From the NCBI RefSeq assembly GCF_003332305.1, contig NZ_QOIO01000004.1, forward strand, positions 94,022-158,021: a stretch of 64,000 bases of DNA. Direction: 5' to 3'. The notes beneath the pieces were generated by a model. That model ran no database searches and was not told the origin of the DNA. It saw nothing but the letters and a program-made list of their open reading frames with translations. This stretch comes from Microvirga aerophila (GTDB lineage: Bacteria > Pseudomonadota > Alphaproteobacteria > Rhizobiales > Beijerinckiaceae). The position numbers and the translations under genes were made by a program. Position 1 is the first letter of the stretch. Every line of letters begins with the position of its first letter. Of this stretch, positions 44,061-54,369 are shown piece by piece.

Positions 44061-44102
44061 AGTGAAATTCGTTCACTGACAGGAACGTCCGATGTTCCTG
44101 TC
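44061..44102. promoter_or_regulatory. two abutting inverted repeats upstream of cysK
   Basis: First repeat: AGTGAA-n5-TTCACT (44061-44077), preceded by GTCAGGC like the site at 39493. Second, immediately next: GACAGGAAC-n7-GTTCCTGTC (44078-44102), a perfect 9-bp arm pair. No T-run, so not a terminator. These could be two operator sites or one folded RNA/DNA structure. Confidence 0.5.
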
Positions 44103-44305
44103 CAAAGCGGAAGTTCACCGCCTATCCGGAACGTGCCATGAACGGACCATCCTGGTTCACGGGTTCAATTTCCCTAAAGGCAGCTTGTAGTCGGCTTCTC
44201 ACGCCCTCACAGCGTCCAGATTTGACCGTACAAGGTGATGGTTTGAGGGCGGTCGCATGTTGAAGCCATTCACCACGCTTAAGAGATTCATGAGGAGGGC
44301 CAGCC

Positions 44306-45391
44306 ATGGATAACCCGAAACCTTTGATCCGAACTACCGATGGCCGCGGGAGGCTGTTCGAAAGCATTGTCGACACGGTCGGTGACACGCCTTGCATCCG
44401 CGTCAACAATCTCGGGCCCAAGCATGCCACGATTTATGTCAAGGCTGAGTTCTTTAACCCTGCGGCCTCGGTAAAAGACCGGCTCGCCATCAGCATCATC
44501 GAGGCGGCCGAGCGCGCGGGAGCGCTGAGGCCTGGCCAGACCGTTGTCGAGGCGACAAGCGGCAATACGGGGATCGGACTGGCGATGGTCTGTGCTCAGA
44601 AAGGCTATCCCCTAGTCGTGACAATGGCCGACAGCTTCTCGGTCGAGCGGCGGAAACTGATGCGGATGCTCGGCGCCAAGGTTGTGCTGACGCCACGCGC
44701 CGCCAAGGGGTTTGGAATGTATCGGAAGGCCGTGGAGCTTGCCGATGCGAACGGCTGGTTCCTCGCCCGGCAGTTCGAGACAGACGCAAACGCCGACATC
44801 CATGAGGCGACGACGGCGCGCGAGATCCTCGGCGACTTCAAGGACCATCGGCTGGACTACTTCGTGACTGGGTACGGCACGGGCGGAACCGTCACCGGCG
44901 TCGGGCGGGTGCTGCGCCGCGAGCGGCCCGAAACCAAGATCATCTTGAGCGAACCGGCGAACGCGCAACTCGTCGGAAGCGGTCGCGCACAGGGCCGTGA
45001 TGAGAAAGGCGCTCCGGCCGAGAGCCATCCTGCCTTCGAGCCACACCCGATCCAGGGCTGGACCCCCGACTTCATTCCACTGGTGCTCCAGGAAGCGATA
45101 GACCGCGAGTTCTATGACGAGTTGATCCCGATCACCGGCGCCGAGGGCACGAAATGGGCCAAGATGCTTGCCCAAAAGGAGGGTATTTTCACCGGCGTCT
45201 CGGGTGGGTCCACGTTCGCGGTCGCTATGCAAGTGGCCGAGAAAGCGCCTGAGGGATCGGTGATCCTCGCGATGCTGCCTGACACCGGCGAACGCTACCT
45301 CTCGACGCCGCTCTTTGAAGGAATTCCCGAGGACATGACTGAAGAGGAGATCGCATTGTCGCGTTCTACGCCAGGATTCCAGACAGGCTAA
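44306..45391 (+). CDS. cysK: cysteine synthase A
   Basis: 361 residues. PLP fold-type II enzyme: Schiff-base lysine in NPAASVKDRLA (Lys57), substrate loop EATSGNTGIGLAMVCAQKGY (near 84), PLP phosphate loop GYGTGGTVTGVGRVL (near 195), and GIFTGVSGGSTFAVA near the end. It makes cysteine from O-acetylserine and sulfide in the cytosol. It is longer than E. coli CysK, with an insertion (GSGRAQGRDEKGAPAESH) and an acidic tail (EDMTEEEIALS), both seen in related alphaproteobacterial enzymes. GAGGAG precedes the start region. Confidence 0.92.
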   Translation: MDNPKPLIRTTDGRGRLFESIVDTVGDTPCIRVNNLGPKHATIYVKAEFFNPAASVKDRLAISIIEAAERAGALRPGQTVVEATSGNTGIGLAMVCAQKGYPLVVTMADSFSVERRKLMRMLGAKVVLTPRAAKGFGMYRKAVELADANGWFLARQFETDANADIHEATTAREILGDFKDHRLDYFVTGYGTGGTVTGVGRVLRRERPETKIILSEPANAQLVGSGRAQGRDEKGAPAESHPAFEPHPIQGWTPDFIPLVLQEAIDREFYDELIPITGAEGTKWAKMLAQKEGIFTGVSGGSTFAVAMQVAEKAPEGSVILAMLPDTGERYLSTPLFEGIPEDMTEEEIALSRSTPGFQTG

Positions 45392-45811
45392 TCGCTTCGG
45401 CAATGGAGATGGCAGGTTCGAATCGAACTTTACGTTCCAGCCGCTCGATGAATGCTGGCTATTTGCGTCGGCGTTTCAGGGTTGAATTCGTAGCTTCTGG
45501 CGACGAGACGCGCCTTGTGCGGGTAGACATTGCCGGTCGGCAAAACGAGTCCGCATTCCCATTGCCCAGCAGCCTGCTCAAGGCTCGTAAGGGTCTCACC
45601 ACGCTGTAAATACTAGGACACCCGGGCTTGGCCGGCCACATGGACCGGATCCAGTTGGACGGTGCGGCACCATCTGCTCGAGCAGCAGAGGGTAACATGA
45701 ACCCAATTCGGCGGATCCGAAACGAAACCTAGTGACCGCTGATGCATTGGTTCATCGAACCTTTGCCAGACGTAGGCTACGAGCTTGAGCCCGGGAACGA
45801 GAGGTAAAGCT
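45392..45811. other. intergenic region, nothing supported
   Basis: 420 bp. A 68-codon ORF at 45403-45609 (+) has no recognisable family, no strong ribosome site and no clear codon bias, so I leave it uncalled. No terminator with a T-run follows cysK. Confidence 0.3.
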
Positions 45812-46243
45812 GTGGTCGCCCTGTTCAGCCCAGGTCTTCTGAGACCGCTCCACCCCCTTCACGCTATCCTTCTCGCCTTTCCACTTCCCCTGTTCTTGGG
45901 CGCGCTGGTCAGCGATCTCGCGTACTGGTCGAGCTTCCACATACAGTGGGCCAATTTCTCGTCCTGGCTCATCGCCGGCGGCCTGCTTGTCGGCGCTTTC
46001 GCCGTGCTTTGGGCACTGGTCGATCTCTTTCGCAGGGGAAGGGTCCGTAAGGGGCGGCTGATAGTCTATTTTGTCGTGCTGCTCGCGATGTGGGTGCTCG
46101 GTTTCGTCAATGCCCTCGTCCATGCAAAGGATGCCTGGGCCACCATGCCGGAGGGCCTCTACCTCTCGGCGATCACTGCGCTTCTGGCCCTGGTTGCCGC
46201 CTGGATCGGCTATTCCGGATTTCGCACAGGAGAGGTGGAATGA
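45812..46243 (+). CDS. DUF2231 membrane protein
   Basis: 143 residues from GTG 45812 (AGAGG 7 nt upstream; TTG 45785 alternative). Begins with the DUF2231 hallmark LHPLHAILLAFPLPLFLGALVSD (in parts) and has four transmembrane helices, including FSSWLIAGGLLVGAFAVLWAL and LIVYFVVLLAMWVLGFV. DUF2231 proteins often neighbour redox or cytochrome proteins. Its stop overlaps the start of the PQQ-type dehydrogenase gene (ATGA), so the two are translationally coupled and probably act together at the inner membrane. Confidence 0.88.
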   Translation: MVALFSPGLLRPLHPLHAILLAFPLPLFLGALVSDLAYWSSFHIQWANFSSWLIAGGLLVGAFAVLWALVDLFRRGRVRKGRLIVYFVVLLAMWVLGFVNALVHAKDAWATMPEGLYLSAITALLALVAAWIGYSGFRTGEVE

Positions 46244-47523
46244 TCCGCTCGTCGCTCCTGATCGGCACCATGGCCCTCGCGCTCTCCGCCTGCAACGGCG
46301 AGCCCGAGCCCCCGCAATATGGCTCCAATCCGAATCTGCCCGAACCGCAGCGCGGCTTGTTGCCCTCCATGAAGATCCCAAGGCCAGCCAACTGGGGCAA
46401 TGATCTGCCGAAGGTGCCGCAGGGATACAAGATTCAAGCCATCGCCACAGATCTCAGGATCCCGCGTCAGACCCTGGTCCTTCCCAATGGCGACATCCTG
46501 GTAGCGGAAGGATCCGGCGGCAACGCACCTTCGCTGCGTCCCAAGGATCTGATCGCGGGCTTCATCAAGAGCCTCGGCAAAAGTTCGGCAAAAGGCGGCA
46601 ACCGGCTGACGCTGCTGCGGGACGCCGATGGCGACGGCACCTATGAAATGCAAGGCGTTTTCGCCGACAGCCTCAACGCGCCCTATGGTCTGGCACTGAT
46701 CAACGGCGCCATCTATGTTGCCAACCAGGATGCATTGGTGCGCTTTGAATATCGTGACGGCCAGACTCAGGCGAGCGGACAGCCGACGAAGGTCACGGAT
46801 CTGCCCGCAGTGATCAATCATCACTGGACGAAGGCCATGACCGCCAGCGCCGACGGTCGCTTTCTCTATGTCGGCATTGGGTCCAACAGCAACATTACCG
46901 AGCGCGGTATGGACGCTGAGGAAGACCGGGCCATGGTCTGGCAGATCGATGCACAGACGGGCGCCCACAAGCCTTACGCGACGGGCCTGCGCAACCCTAC
47001 GGCTCTCGCCATTCAGCCGGGTACGGGCCAGCTTTGGGCGGTTGTGAACGAACGTGATGAGATTGGCCCTAACCTCGTACCAGATTACCTAACGTCCGTG
47101 CGCGAGGGCGGCTTCTACGGATGGCCCTACAGCTATTGGGGTCAGAACGTCGACCCACGCGCACAACCGCAGGACCCGCAAAAAGTCGCCTCGGCCATCC
47201 GCCCGGACTATGGCCTGGGGTCCCATGTAGCAGCACTCGGCGTGGCGTTCTCCACTCCGGCCATGGGCGCAGCTTTCGCCGAGGGCGTGTTTGTCGGAGA
47301 GCATGGCAGTTGGAACCGCAGCGTGCCGGTTGGCTACCGGGTGATCTTCGTGCCGTTCCGCGACGGCCGACCCGCTGGCGAACCGATCGATTTCGTTTCC
47401 GGCTTCCTGGTTGACGACGGCAACACGCGGGGAAGGCCGGTCGGAGTGACGGTGGATCCGCGCGGCGCTTTGATCGTCGCCGACGACCTGTCGAACACGG
47501 TCTGGAGAGTTACGACGAACTAA
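46240..47523 (+). CDS. sorbosone-dehydrogenase-family PQQ-dependent sugar dehydrogenase, lipoprotein
   Basis: 427 residues. Lipoprotein signal (LALSACNGE, Cys18) then a six-bladed beta-propeller of the soluble glucose/sorbosone dehydrogenase family: LVLPNGDILVAEGSGGN (near 80), NAPYGLALINGAIYVAN, ATGLRNPTALAIQPGTGQLWAVVNERDE (in parts, near 245-275), FVGEHGSWNRSVPVGYRV, and LIVADDLSNTVWRV. It should oxidise aldoses or aldehydes in the periplasm with PQQ and pass electrons to the respiratory chain, perhaps via the coupled DUF2231 protein. No pqq synthesis genes are in the window. Confidence 0.9.
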   Translation: MIRSSLLIGTMALALSACNGEPEPPQYGSNPNLPEPQRGLLPSMKIPRPANWGNDLPKVPQGYKIQAIATDLRIPRQTLVLPNGDILVAEGSGGNAPSLRPKDLIAGFIKSLGKSSAKGGNRLTLLRDADGDGTYEMQGVFADSLNAPYGLALINGAIYVANQDALVRFEYRDGQTQASGQPTKVTDLPAVINHHWTKAMTASADGRFLYVGIGSNSNITERGMDAEEDRAMVWQIDAQTGAHKPYATGLRNPTALAIQPGTGQLWAVVNERDEIGPNLVPDYLTSVREGGFYGWPYSYWGQNVDPRAQPQDPQKVASAIRPDYGLGSHVAALGVAFSTPAMGAAFAEGVFVGEHGSWNRSVPVGYRVIFVPFRDGRPAGEPIDFVSGFLVDDGNTRGRPVGVTVDPRGALIVADDLSNTVWRVTTN

Positions 47524-47650
47524 GTGCACCGGGTCCAGTGAAAATCGGCGAACCCGCTACCCTGAGGTCCCAGCCTGTCTGAGGCCCGGCGACGGACACG
47601 CCGCCTCATCCTACGAGACGAATGACAGCATCCGGTTCGGTTAGGTCAAT

Positions 47651-47987
47651 CTAGGAACCGCTTTCGGTTGCCCATATCGCCTTCAGCCGGCACTCCGTCG
47701 GAATGAAAGTGACGCTGGAATGGCTAAGCTCGCGCTGTATGTGCCCCTGGAAGCCAAGGCGGGCCGGGAGGAGGAGGCGGCCGAGTTTCTTCGTTCTGCC
47801 TTGCCTCTCGTCGAGGATGAGCCCGGGACGACAACCTGGTACGCAGTGCGGTTTGATCACAATACATTTACAATCTTTGATGCGTTTCCGGATGAGGCTG
47901 CGCGAGATGCTCATCTGGCTGGCAAGGTCGCAGTCGCTTTAATCCAGCGGGCTCCTGATCTCTTTGTTGATCCTCCAGAGATCCAGA
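47651..47987. repeat. 337-bp duplicated segment, second copy
   Basis: Near-identical (two mismatches seen) to 24898-25234. The match starts at CTAGGAACCG in both and ends at ATCCAGA in both, where the sequences diverge completely. Confidence 0.85.
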
Positions 47988-48052
47988 CTTCGCCATTCGA
48001 TAGAGTGAGGGTCAGGTACTTGGTCGCCTCGCTCATCGTCCATCTCCAGTAA
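47720..48052 (+). pseudogene. 3'-truncated copy of the quinol monooxygenase gene
   Basis: The first 89 residues equal the gene at 24967 except Ala to Thr (FTIFDAFPDEA). After PPEIQ the frame runs 21 residues into unrelated DNA (TSPFDRVRVRYLV...). The last beta-strand of the ABM fold (LEILAYKPH) is lost, so the product is probably not stable. Confidence 0.8.
47988..48030 (-). pseudogene. possible 5' remnant of a gene cut by the duplication
   Basis: On the minus strand, just beside the duplication edge, ATG 48036 reads MSEATKYLTLTLSNGE and then runs into the duplicated segment. The hydrophilic, beta-like start looks like a genuine N-terminus whose remainder was replaced. Evidence is only 16 codons. 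Confidence 0.3.
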
Positions 48053-48209
48053 GGGACGGAGAGGGAACGAAGCCTGAATCGGCTCCACGGAAGTTCCATG
48101 GATCGATGCGGCATATTCGCGTCACGTTCTGCCGCGATTTGCCGTTAAGGGTCGGAGGTTGGAAGGGGCTTTTGGACGCTGAAACCCTTATCTCATAAGG
48201 GTTTGTTGA

Positions 48210-48284
<75 letters not shown>

Positions 48285-48349
48285 GCGCCAACGAGGAGGG
48301 CCGCTTACTGCCACAGCCTGGCCTCGTGTGCAAGACGCCAATACGATCT

Positions 48350-49576
48350 TTATTCGGCGGCCTGCGCTTTTGGCTGGAGAGGAAGGCCGAGAGCGGTCCA
48401 GACCTCCAGGAGGGCGGCGGCGAGGCGGTCGATATGGGCGTCCGTATGGAGGGGGCCGGGGGTGATCCGCAGCCGCTCGGTGCCTCGCGGCACGGTGGGA
48501 TAGTTGATCGGCTGAATGTAGATCCCGTGCTTGTCCAGAAGCCGGTCGGTGGCCGCCTTGCAGGCCTCCGCATCGCCCACTATCACCGGCACGATATGCG
48601 TGACCGTATCCATCACCGGCAGGCCGGCTCCGGTCAGCACCGCCTTGGTGCGCGCCACCTGCCGCTGCTGCCGCTGCCGCTCGACGCTCGAACCTTTGAG
48701 GTGCCGGATCGATGCCGTGGCGGCGGCGGCCACCGCGGGCGGCAGCGCGGTAGTGAAGATGAAGCCGGGCGCGAAGGAGCGCACCGCATCCACCACCGCC
48801 TTCGTGGCCGTAATGTAGCCGCCCATCACCCCGAACGCCTTGGCCAGGGTGCCTTCGATTACGTCGATGCGGTGCATGGCGCCGTCGCGTTCGGCAATGC
48901 CGCCGCCGCGCTCGCCATACATGCCGACCGCGTGCACCTCGTCGATATAGGTCATGGCACCGTAGCGCTCGGCGAGGTCGCAGATCGCATGGATCGGCGC
49001 GATGTCGCCGTCCATGGAATAGACGCTCTCGAACACGATCAGCTTGGGCCGGTCGCCGGCTGCCTGGAGCAGCTCTTCCAGATGCTCCAGGTCGTTGTGG
49101 CGGAAGATTGCCTTGTCGCAACCGGACTGGCGCACACCCTCGATCATGGAGTTGTGGTTGAGGGCGTCCGACAGGATCAGGCAGCCAGGGATGAGCTTGG
49201 CCAGCGTGGAGATGCCGGTCTGGTTCGACACGTAGCCCGAGGTGAAGACCAAGGCCGCTTCCTTGCCGTGCAGGTCTGCGAGCTCGGCCTCGAGGGCCAC
49301 CATGGGATGGCTGGTGCCGGAGATGTTGCGGGTTCCGCCGGCGCCGGCGCCGAGCCGCCAGGCGGCCTCGACCATGGCGCGGGTGACGTCCCGGTGCTGG
49401 CCCATGCCCAGATAGTCGTTGGAGCACCACACGGTGATCGGCCGGGGTCCGGACGGGCTATGCCAGAGCGCGTCGGGGAAGCGCCCTGCCAGACGCTCGA
49501 TATCCGCGAACACGCGATACCGACGCTCCGCCTGAAGCCGGTCAAGCGCTGCCGTGAAGAAGTTTTGATAATCCAT
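48350..49576 (-). CDS. hemA: 5-aminolevulinate synthase
   Basis: 408 residues, full length for the alphaproteobacterial ALAS. PLP fold-type [12 protein letters not shown] (near 51), [32 protein letters not shown] (PLP Asp, near 215), and the Schiff-base lysine in [14 protein letters not shown] (about Lys248). It condenses glycine with succinyl-CoA, the first step of heme synthesis by the C4 route, which marks the host as an alphaproteobacterium. Monocistronic, upstream of tRNA-Thr. Confidence 0.96.
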   Translation of the reverse strand: MDYQNFFTAALDRLQAERRYRVFADIERLAGRFPDALWHSPSGPRPITVWCSNDYLGMGQHRDVTRAMVEAAWRLGAGAGGTRNISGTSHPMVALEAELADLHGKEAALVFTSGYVSNQTGISTLAKLIPGCLILSDALNHNSMIEGVRQSGCDKAIFRHNDLEHLEELLQAAGDRPKLIVFESVYSMDGDIAPIHAICDLAERYGAMTYIDEVHAVGMYGERGGGIAERDGAMHRIDVIEGTLAKAFGVMGGYITATKAVVDAVRSFAPGFIFTTALPPAVAAAATASIRHLKGSSVERQRQQRQVARTKAVLTGAGLPVMDTVTHIVPVIVGDAEACKAATDRLLDKHGIYIQPINYPTVPRGTERLRITPGPLHTDAHIDRLAAALLEVWTALGLPLQPKAQAAE

Positions 49577-49726
49577 TATCTCATCGGAGGGGCCATGCGA
49601 TGCCCCAGTTATGCCAGAGGACGTTGATCCGGGTCAAAATCCGGAGCAGGGATATTCTGGTTGAGGGGCGCTTGCGAAGCCATTATCTGATAGTGGCGAC
49701 GATGGGTCGCGTGAACCATATCCGCC

Positions 49727-49903
49727 ATGAATTCGCAACAAAAAGCCGACCGGCTCAAAGCGGCTTTGAAAGAGAACCTGAAACGGCGTAAGGCTCAGGC
49801 GCGCGGCCGGCAGGCCGTGAAGGCAGCTGGTAATGAAAGCTCGGCTGGAACCGAAAGCGGTAGCTTGAGCGTTTCCGACGAGCGCGACAAGCCGTCCGAC
49901 TAG
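49727..49903 (+). CDS. small conserved basic protein upstream of murA
   Basis: 58 residues: MNSQQKADRLKAALKENLKR, then RKAQARGRQAVKAAG and a Ser/Asp-rich tail ending at TAG 49901-49903. Short proteins with an 'RLK.AL.ENLKRRKAQARGR' core sit directly before murA in many Hyphomicrobiales, as here (58 bp). Function unknown. The basic helix suggests nucleic-acid or ribosome contact. Confidence 0.72.
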   Translation: MNSQQKADRLKAALKENLKRRKAQARGRQAVKAAGNESSAGTESGSLSVSDERDKPSD

Positions 49904-49961
49904 TTTGGGCGGCTTTCTCAGGGCATAGCTCACCAAAGCAGAAGGCAAGGGGATTTTCTAG

Positions 49962-51251
<1,290 letters not shown>

Positions 51252-51360
51252 GCCCCGCTTCACGCCCGGGAAAGATGAAGCTGCGCCCAGGCGGGAGGTT
51301 GCGCAGGCCGCATGGGCTCTCTACCTACCTGTAACAGCTCAGCAACAGGTTGGTAGGCTC

Positions 51361-51798
51361 ATGGATCTCCTGAAACTCGTCGCCCTTGATGCGGAAGATC
51401 TTGCCGTGGTCTCGGCGCATCTCCAGGATGCGCTCCTGCGCGTGGGCGATGTTCTGTACCTGCCCGGCGAGCGCAGATTTGTCATCCAGACCCGCCGCTT
51501 CGACTGGGAGACCCCTGACACGCCGCAGCGCCGCCTGACCTGCCTTCATTTCGAGCATGTTACGGCTGTGCGCGTTCGCGGCATCGAACAGGGCAACAAG
51601 GACGCGCTTCTCAACCTGCTGGCGATTTCTTTCGTGGAGCGTGATGCGCCCGCCGGCACTGCCACCTTGATCTTCGCCGAAGGCGGAGCCATTCAGGTCG
51701 ATGTGGAGTGCATCGAAATGCAGATGAAAGACCTGGGACCCGTCTGGGCTGCCGAAAGCTGCCCGTCACACGATGATCAAGTGACGGAGCGCCTCTGA
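51361..51798 (+). CDS. DUF2948 family protein
   Basis: 145 residues: MDLLKLVALDAEDLAVVSAH, then LQDALLRVGDVLYLPGERRF and FVIQTRRFDWE, ending with a beta-rich part (IQVDVECIEMQMKDLGPVWAA). This family is found almost only in alphaproteobacteria between murA and hisD, exactly this position. Function unknown. Its stop overlaps the hisD start (TGATG), implying translational coupling. Confidence 0.9.
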   Translation: MDLLKLVALDAEDLAVVSAHLQDALLRVGDVLYLPGERRFVIQTRRFDWETPDTPQRRLTCLHFEHVTAVRVRGIEQGNKDALLNLLAISFVERDAPAGTATLIFAEGGAIQVDVECIEMQMKDLGPVWAAESCPSHDDQVTERL

Positions 51799-53090
51799 TG
51801 GCGCAAAGGCTGGACGCGCGGGAAACCTCCTTCCCGCAGGCCTTCGCTGATCTTCTTGCGGCAAAGCGTGAAATCTCCGAGGACGTTGATCAGGCCGTCC
51901 GGTCGATCATCGACGATGTGATCGCGCGGGGCGATGAGGCTCTGATCGACTATACGCGCCGCTTCGACGCCCTGGAACTGACGGCTGAGAGCCTGCGTGT
52001 GTCGGACGCCGAGATCGATGCCGCGGAGGCGCAGTGCCAGCGGGACACGCTCGACGCCTTGGCGCTCGCGAAGGATCGCATCGAGGTCTATCACCGGGCC
52101 CAGCGTCCACAGGATTCCATGACCACGGATTCGGTCGGCGTGACGCTCGGCTGGCGCTGGACGGCGCTTGAATCCGTGGGCCTCTATGTTCCCGGCGGGC
52201 TCGCGAGCTATCCATCCTCCGTCTTGATGAACGCGGTTCCAGCGAAGGTCGCGGGTGTCCCGCGCGTCACGATGGTGGTGCCGACTCCGCGGGGCGAGAC
52301 CAACCCGCTCGTGCTCGCCGCCGCGCGGCTGGCCGGCGTCGATGAGATCTTTCGCGTCGGCGGGGCTCAAGCGGTTGCGGCCCTTGCCTATGGCACGGCA
52401 TCCATCAGACCCGTCGCGAAGATTACCGGCCCCGGCAACGCCTATGTGGCGGCCGCGAAACGGCGGGTCTTCGGCCAAGTCGGCATCGACATGATCGCCG
52501 GCCCGTCCGAGGTTCTCGTTCTCGCCGACAGCAGCGCCAATCCCGACTGGATCGCCGCCGATCTGCTGGCTCAGGCCGAGCATGACCCCGTGGCGCAGTC
52601 GATCCTCGTCACGGACGATGCAGGGCTTGCGGACGCCGTCGAGAAAGCTGTCGAGCGCCAGCTCCAGACCCTGCCGAAGGCGGAGATCGCCGGAGCGAGC
52701 TGGCGGGATTATGGCGCGATCATCCTGGTCGAGCGCCTGGAAGACGCCATTCCGCTGGTCGATCGCCTCGCGCCGGAGCACCTCGAAATCGAGACTGACA
52801 ATGCCGAGGAGCTTGCCGCAAAGGTGCGCAATGCGGGCTCGATCTTCCTGGGCAGCCATACCCCCGAGGCCATCGGGGATTACGTCGGCGGGCCCAACCA
52901 CGTTCTGCCGACGGCCCGGTCGGCTCGATTCTCGTCGGGCCTGGGCGTGCTTGACTTCATGAAGCGAACCTCGATCCTGAAATGCGATGCGAAGGCCCTG
53001 CGGGCGCTCGGCCCCGCAGCCATCGCCCTCGGACGGTCCGAGGGCCTGGAAGGTCATGCGCGATCGGTGGCGATCCGCCTGAACCTGTAA
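51798..53090 (+). CDS. hisD: histidinol dehydrogenase
   Basis: 430 residues. Motifs: YVPGGLASYPSSVLMNAVPAKVAGV (near 130), AGPSEVLVLADSSANPDWIAADLLAQAEHD (Zn ligands Gln/His, near 236-262), APEHLEIETDNAE (near 326) and GSIFLGSHTPEAIGDYVGGPNHVLPT (Zn ligands, near 350-370). It performs the last two oxidations of histidine synthesis with NAD and zinc. Coupled to DUF2948 upstream; UPF0262 follows after 16 bp. Confidence 0.96.
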   Translation: MAQRLDARETSFPQAFADLLAAKREISEDVDQAVRSIIDDVIARGDEALIDYTRRFDALELTAESLRVSDAEIDAAEAQCQRDTLDALALAKDRIEVYHRAQRPQDSMTTDSVGVTLGWRWTALESVGLYVPGGLASYPSSVLMNAVPAKVAGVPRVTMVVPTPRGETNPLVLAAARLAGVDEIFRVGGAQAVAALAYGTASIRPVAKITGPGNAYVAAAKRRVFGQVGIDMIAGPSEVLVLADSSANPDWIAADLLAQAEHDPVAQSILVTDDAGLADAVEKAVERQLQTLPKAEIAGASWRDYGAIILVERLEDAIPLVDRLAPEHLEIETDNAEELAAKVRNAGSIFLGSHTPEAIGDYVGGPNHVLPTARSARFSSGLGVLDFMKRTSILKCDAKALRALGPAAIALGRSEGLEGHARSVAIRLNL

Positions 53091-53106
53091 CCGGATCGGA
53101 GGCGGG

Positions 53107-53592
53107 ATGGCGAGTGAAGCGAAGGAGCGAAGCCGGCTTGTCGCTGTGACGCTGGACGAGGCGTCCATCGGCCGGGGCAATCCCGATCAGGAGCATGAGC
53201 GCGCCATCGCGATCTACGACATCGTCGAGGCGAACTGCTTTGCGCTGCCGAATTACGACGGCGGTCCCTACACGCTTCACATCGCCCTCGTGGACAAGAA
53301 GCTCTGCCTGGACATCCGCGCACAGGATGGCACGCCTCTCGTCATGCACCATCTGTCGCTGACGCCGTTCAAGCGGGCCATTCGCGACTACGAGATGATC
53401 TGCGACAGCTACTATACGGCGATCCGCAGCGCTTCATCGGCGCAGATCGAGGCGATCGACATGGGACGCCGGGGTCTGCACAACGAGGCTGCGGAACTCC
53501 TGATGAAGCGCCTCGACGGGAAGGTCATTCTCGATTTCGACACGGCGCGCCGGATCTTCACGCTGATCTTCGCCCTTCACTGGAAAGGCTGA
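53107..53592 (+). CDS. UPF0262 family protein
   Basis: 161 residues: RLVAVTLDEASIGRGNPDQEHERAI (in parts), then IYDIVEANCFAL, YTLHIALVDKKLCLDIR, FKRAIRDYEMICDSYYTAIR and IDMGRRGLHNEAAELL. This is the complete UPF0262 pattern. Restricted to alphaproteobacteria and conserved after hisD; function unknown. Only 3 bp separate it from the next gene. Confidence 0.92.
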   Translation: MASEAKERSRLVAVTLDEASIGRGNPDQEHERAIAIYDIVEANCFALPNYDGGPYTLHIALVDKKLCLDIRAQDGTPLVMHHLSLTPFKRAIRDYEMICDSYYTAIRSASSAQIEAIDMGRRGLHNEAAELLMKRLDGKVILDFDTARRIFTLIFALHWKG

Positions 53593-53595
53593 CGG

Positions 53596-54066
53596 GTGCA
53601 GGAATCCCGTCCGAAGCGGATCCAGTCGGTCCTGTTCGTCTGCGCCATGAACGCGATCCGTTCGCCCATGGCCGAGGCCATCGCAAAGCATTATTTCGGC
53701 AAATCCATCTACGTCCAATCCGCAGGCGTCCGCCGGGGCGAGGTGAACGGCTTCATGGCGACGGCCCTCGACGAGATCGGCATCGACGGCTCCAAGCACA
53801 AACCGCATACGCTCCAGGAGCTGGAGGAGTGGGAAGGCCTCAACTTCGACCTGATTATCTCGCTTTCGCCGGAAGCGCATCACGCCGCGCTCGAACTGAC
53901 TCGGACGGTCGCTGCCGAAGTGGAATACTGGCCGACCCCTGACCCGAGCCTAGCCCAAGGATCGCGCGAACAGGTTCTCGATGCCTATCGCAACGTGCGC
54001 GACGGCCTGCTCTATCGCATCCGTCTGCGGCTCAAGCAGGGATCAGACGCCAAGGGCCCTGAGTAG
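53596..54066 (+). CDS. low molecular weight phosphatase family protein
   Basis: 156 residues from GTG 53596. The P-loop CAMNAIRSPMAEA (residues 15-27) fits the CX5R(S) signature of LMW protein-tyrosine phosphatases/arsenate reductases, and the general-acid Asp lies in WPTPDPSLA (near 117). It could dephosphorylate tyrosine or act on arsenate; the operon position argues for a housekeeping role. Its last 24 bp overlap the convergent azlD-type gene. Confidence 0.88.
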   Translation: MQESRPKRIQSVLFVCAMNAIRSPMAEAIAKHYFGKSIYVQSAGVRRGEVNGFMATALDEIGIDGSKHKPHTLQELEEWEGLNFDLIISLSPEAHHAALELTRTVAAEVEYWPTPDPSLAQGSREQVLDAYRNVRDGLLYRIRLRLKQGSDAKGPE

Positions 54067-54369
54067 GGAGATCGCGCCAAGGCCCACCGCGAGGCTGGCG
54101 AGATCGATCCGCGTGACGGCCATGACGAAGACCGCCGCCGCGATGGCCAGCATGGCCGGGACGCCCGCATCGATGACCACGGGCAGGATGGTCGCCATGA
54201 TGATCGAGCCGGGCAGCGCGCGAAGACCGCGCTCGATGCGCGGCGTGATCCTGACGCGGCTCATGACCACTACCCCGGCGATCCGGCACAGATAGGTCAC
54301 GAGAGCCATGCCGGCGATGGCGACCGCCGCGCCCCAGGGGCCGGCCACGAAGGACTCGAAAGCGGTCAT
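54043..54369 (-). CDS. azlD: AzlD family branched-chain amino acid exporter small subunit
   Basis: 108 residues, about four hydrophobic helices (GAAVAIAGMALVTYLCRIAG; LRALPGSIIMATILPVVIDAG; AMLAIAAAVFVMAV). Matches AzlD, the small partner of AzlC. Its ATG overlaps the azlC stop (ATGA), so the two are translated together. It ends inside the convergent phosphatase gene (24-bp overlap). Confidence 0.88.
   Translation of the reverse strand: MTAFESFVAGPWGAAVAIAGMALVTYLCRIAGVVVMSRVRITPRIERGLRALPGSIIMATILPVVIDAGVPAMLAIAAAVFVMAVTRIDLASLAVGLGAISLLRALGV

Larger units (their letters stand above)
43578..44305. other. region with a broken cupin gene and abutting palindromes
   Basis: 728 bp between the SDR gene and cysK. 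It contains a cupin-like pseudogene on the minus strand (43763-44008) and two directly adjacent inverted repeats (44061-44102), 200-240 bp upstream of the cysK start. The remainder shows nothing. Confidence 0.5.

Noticed and set aside
45403..45609. 68-codon ORF between cysK and the DUF2231 gene
   Set aside because: No recognisable family, weak ribosome site and no codon bias; left within the intergenic entry.
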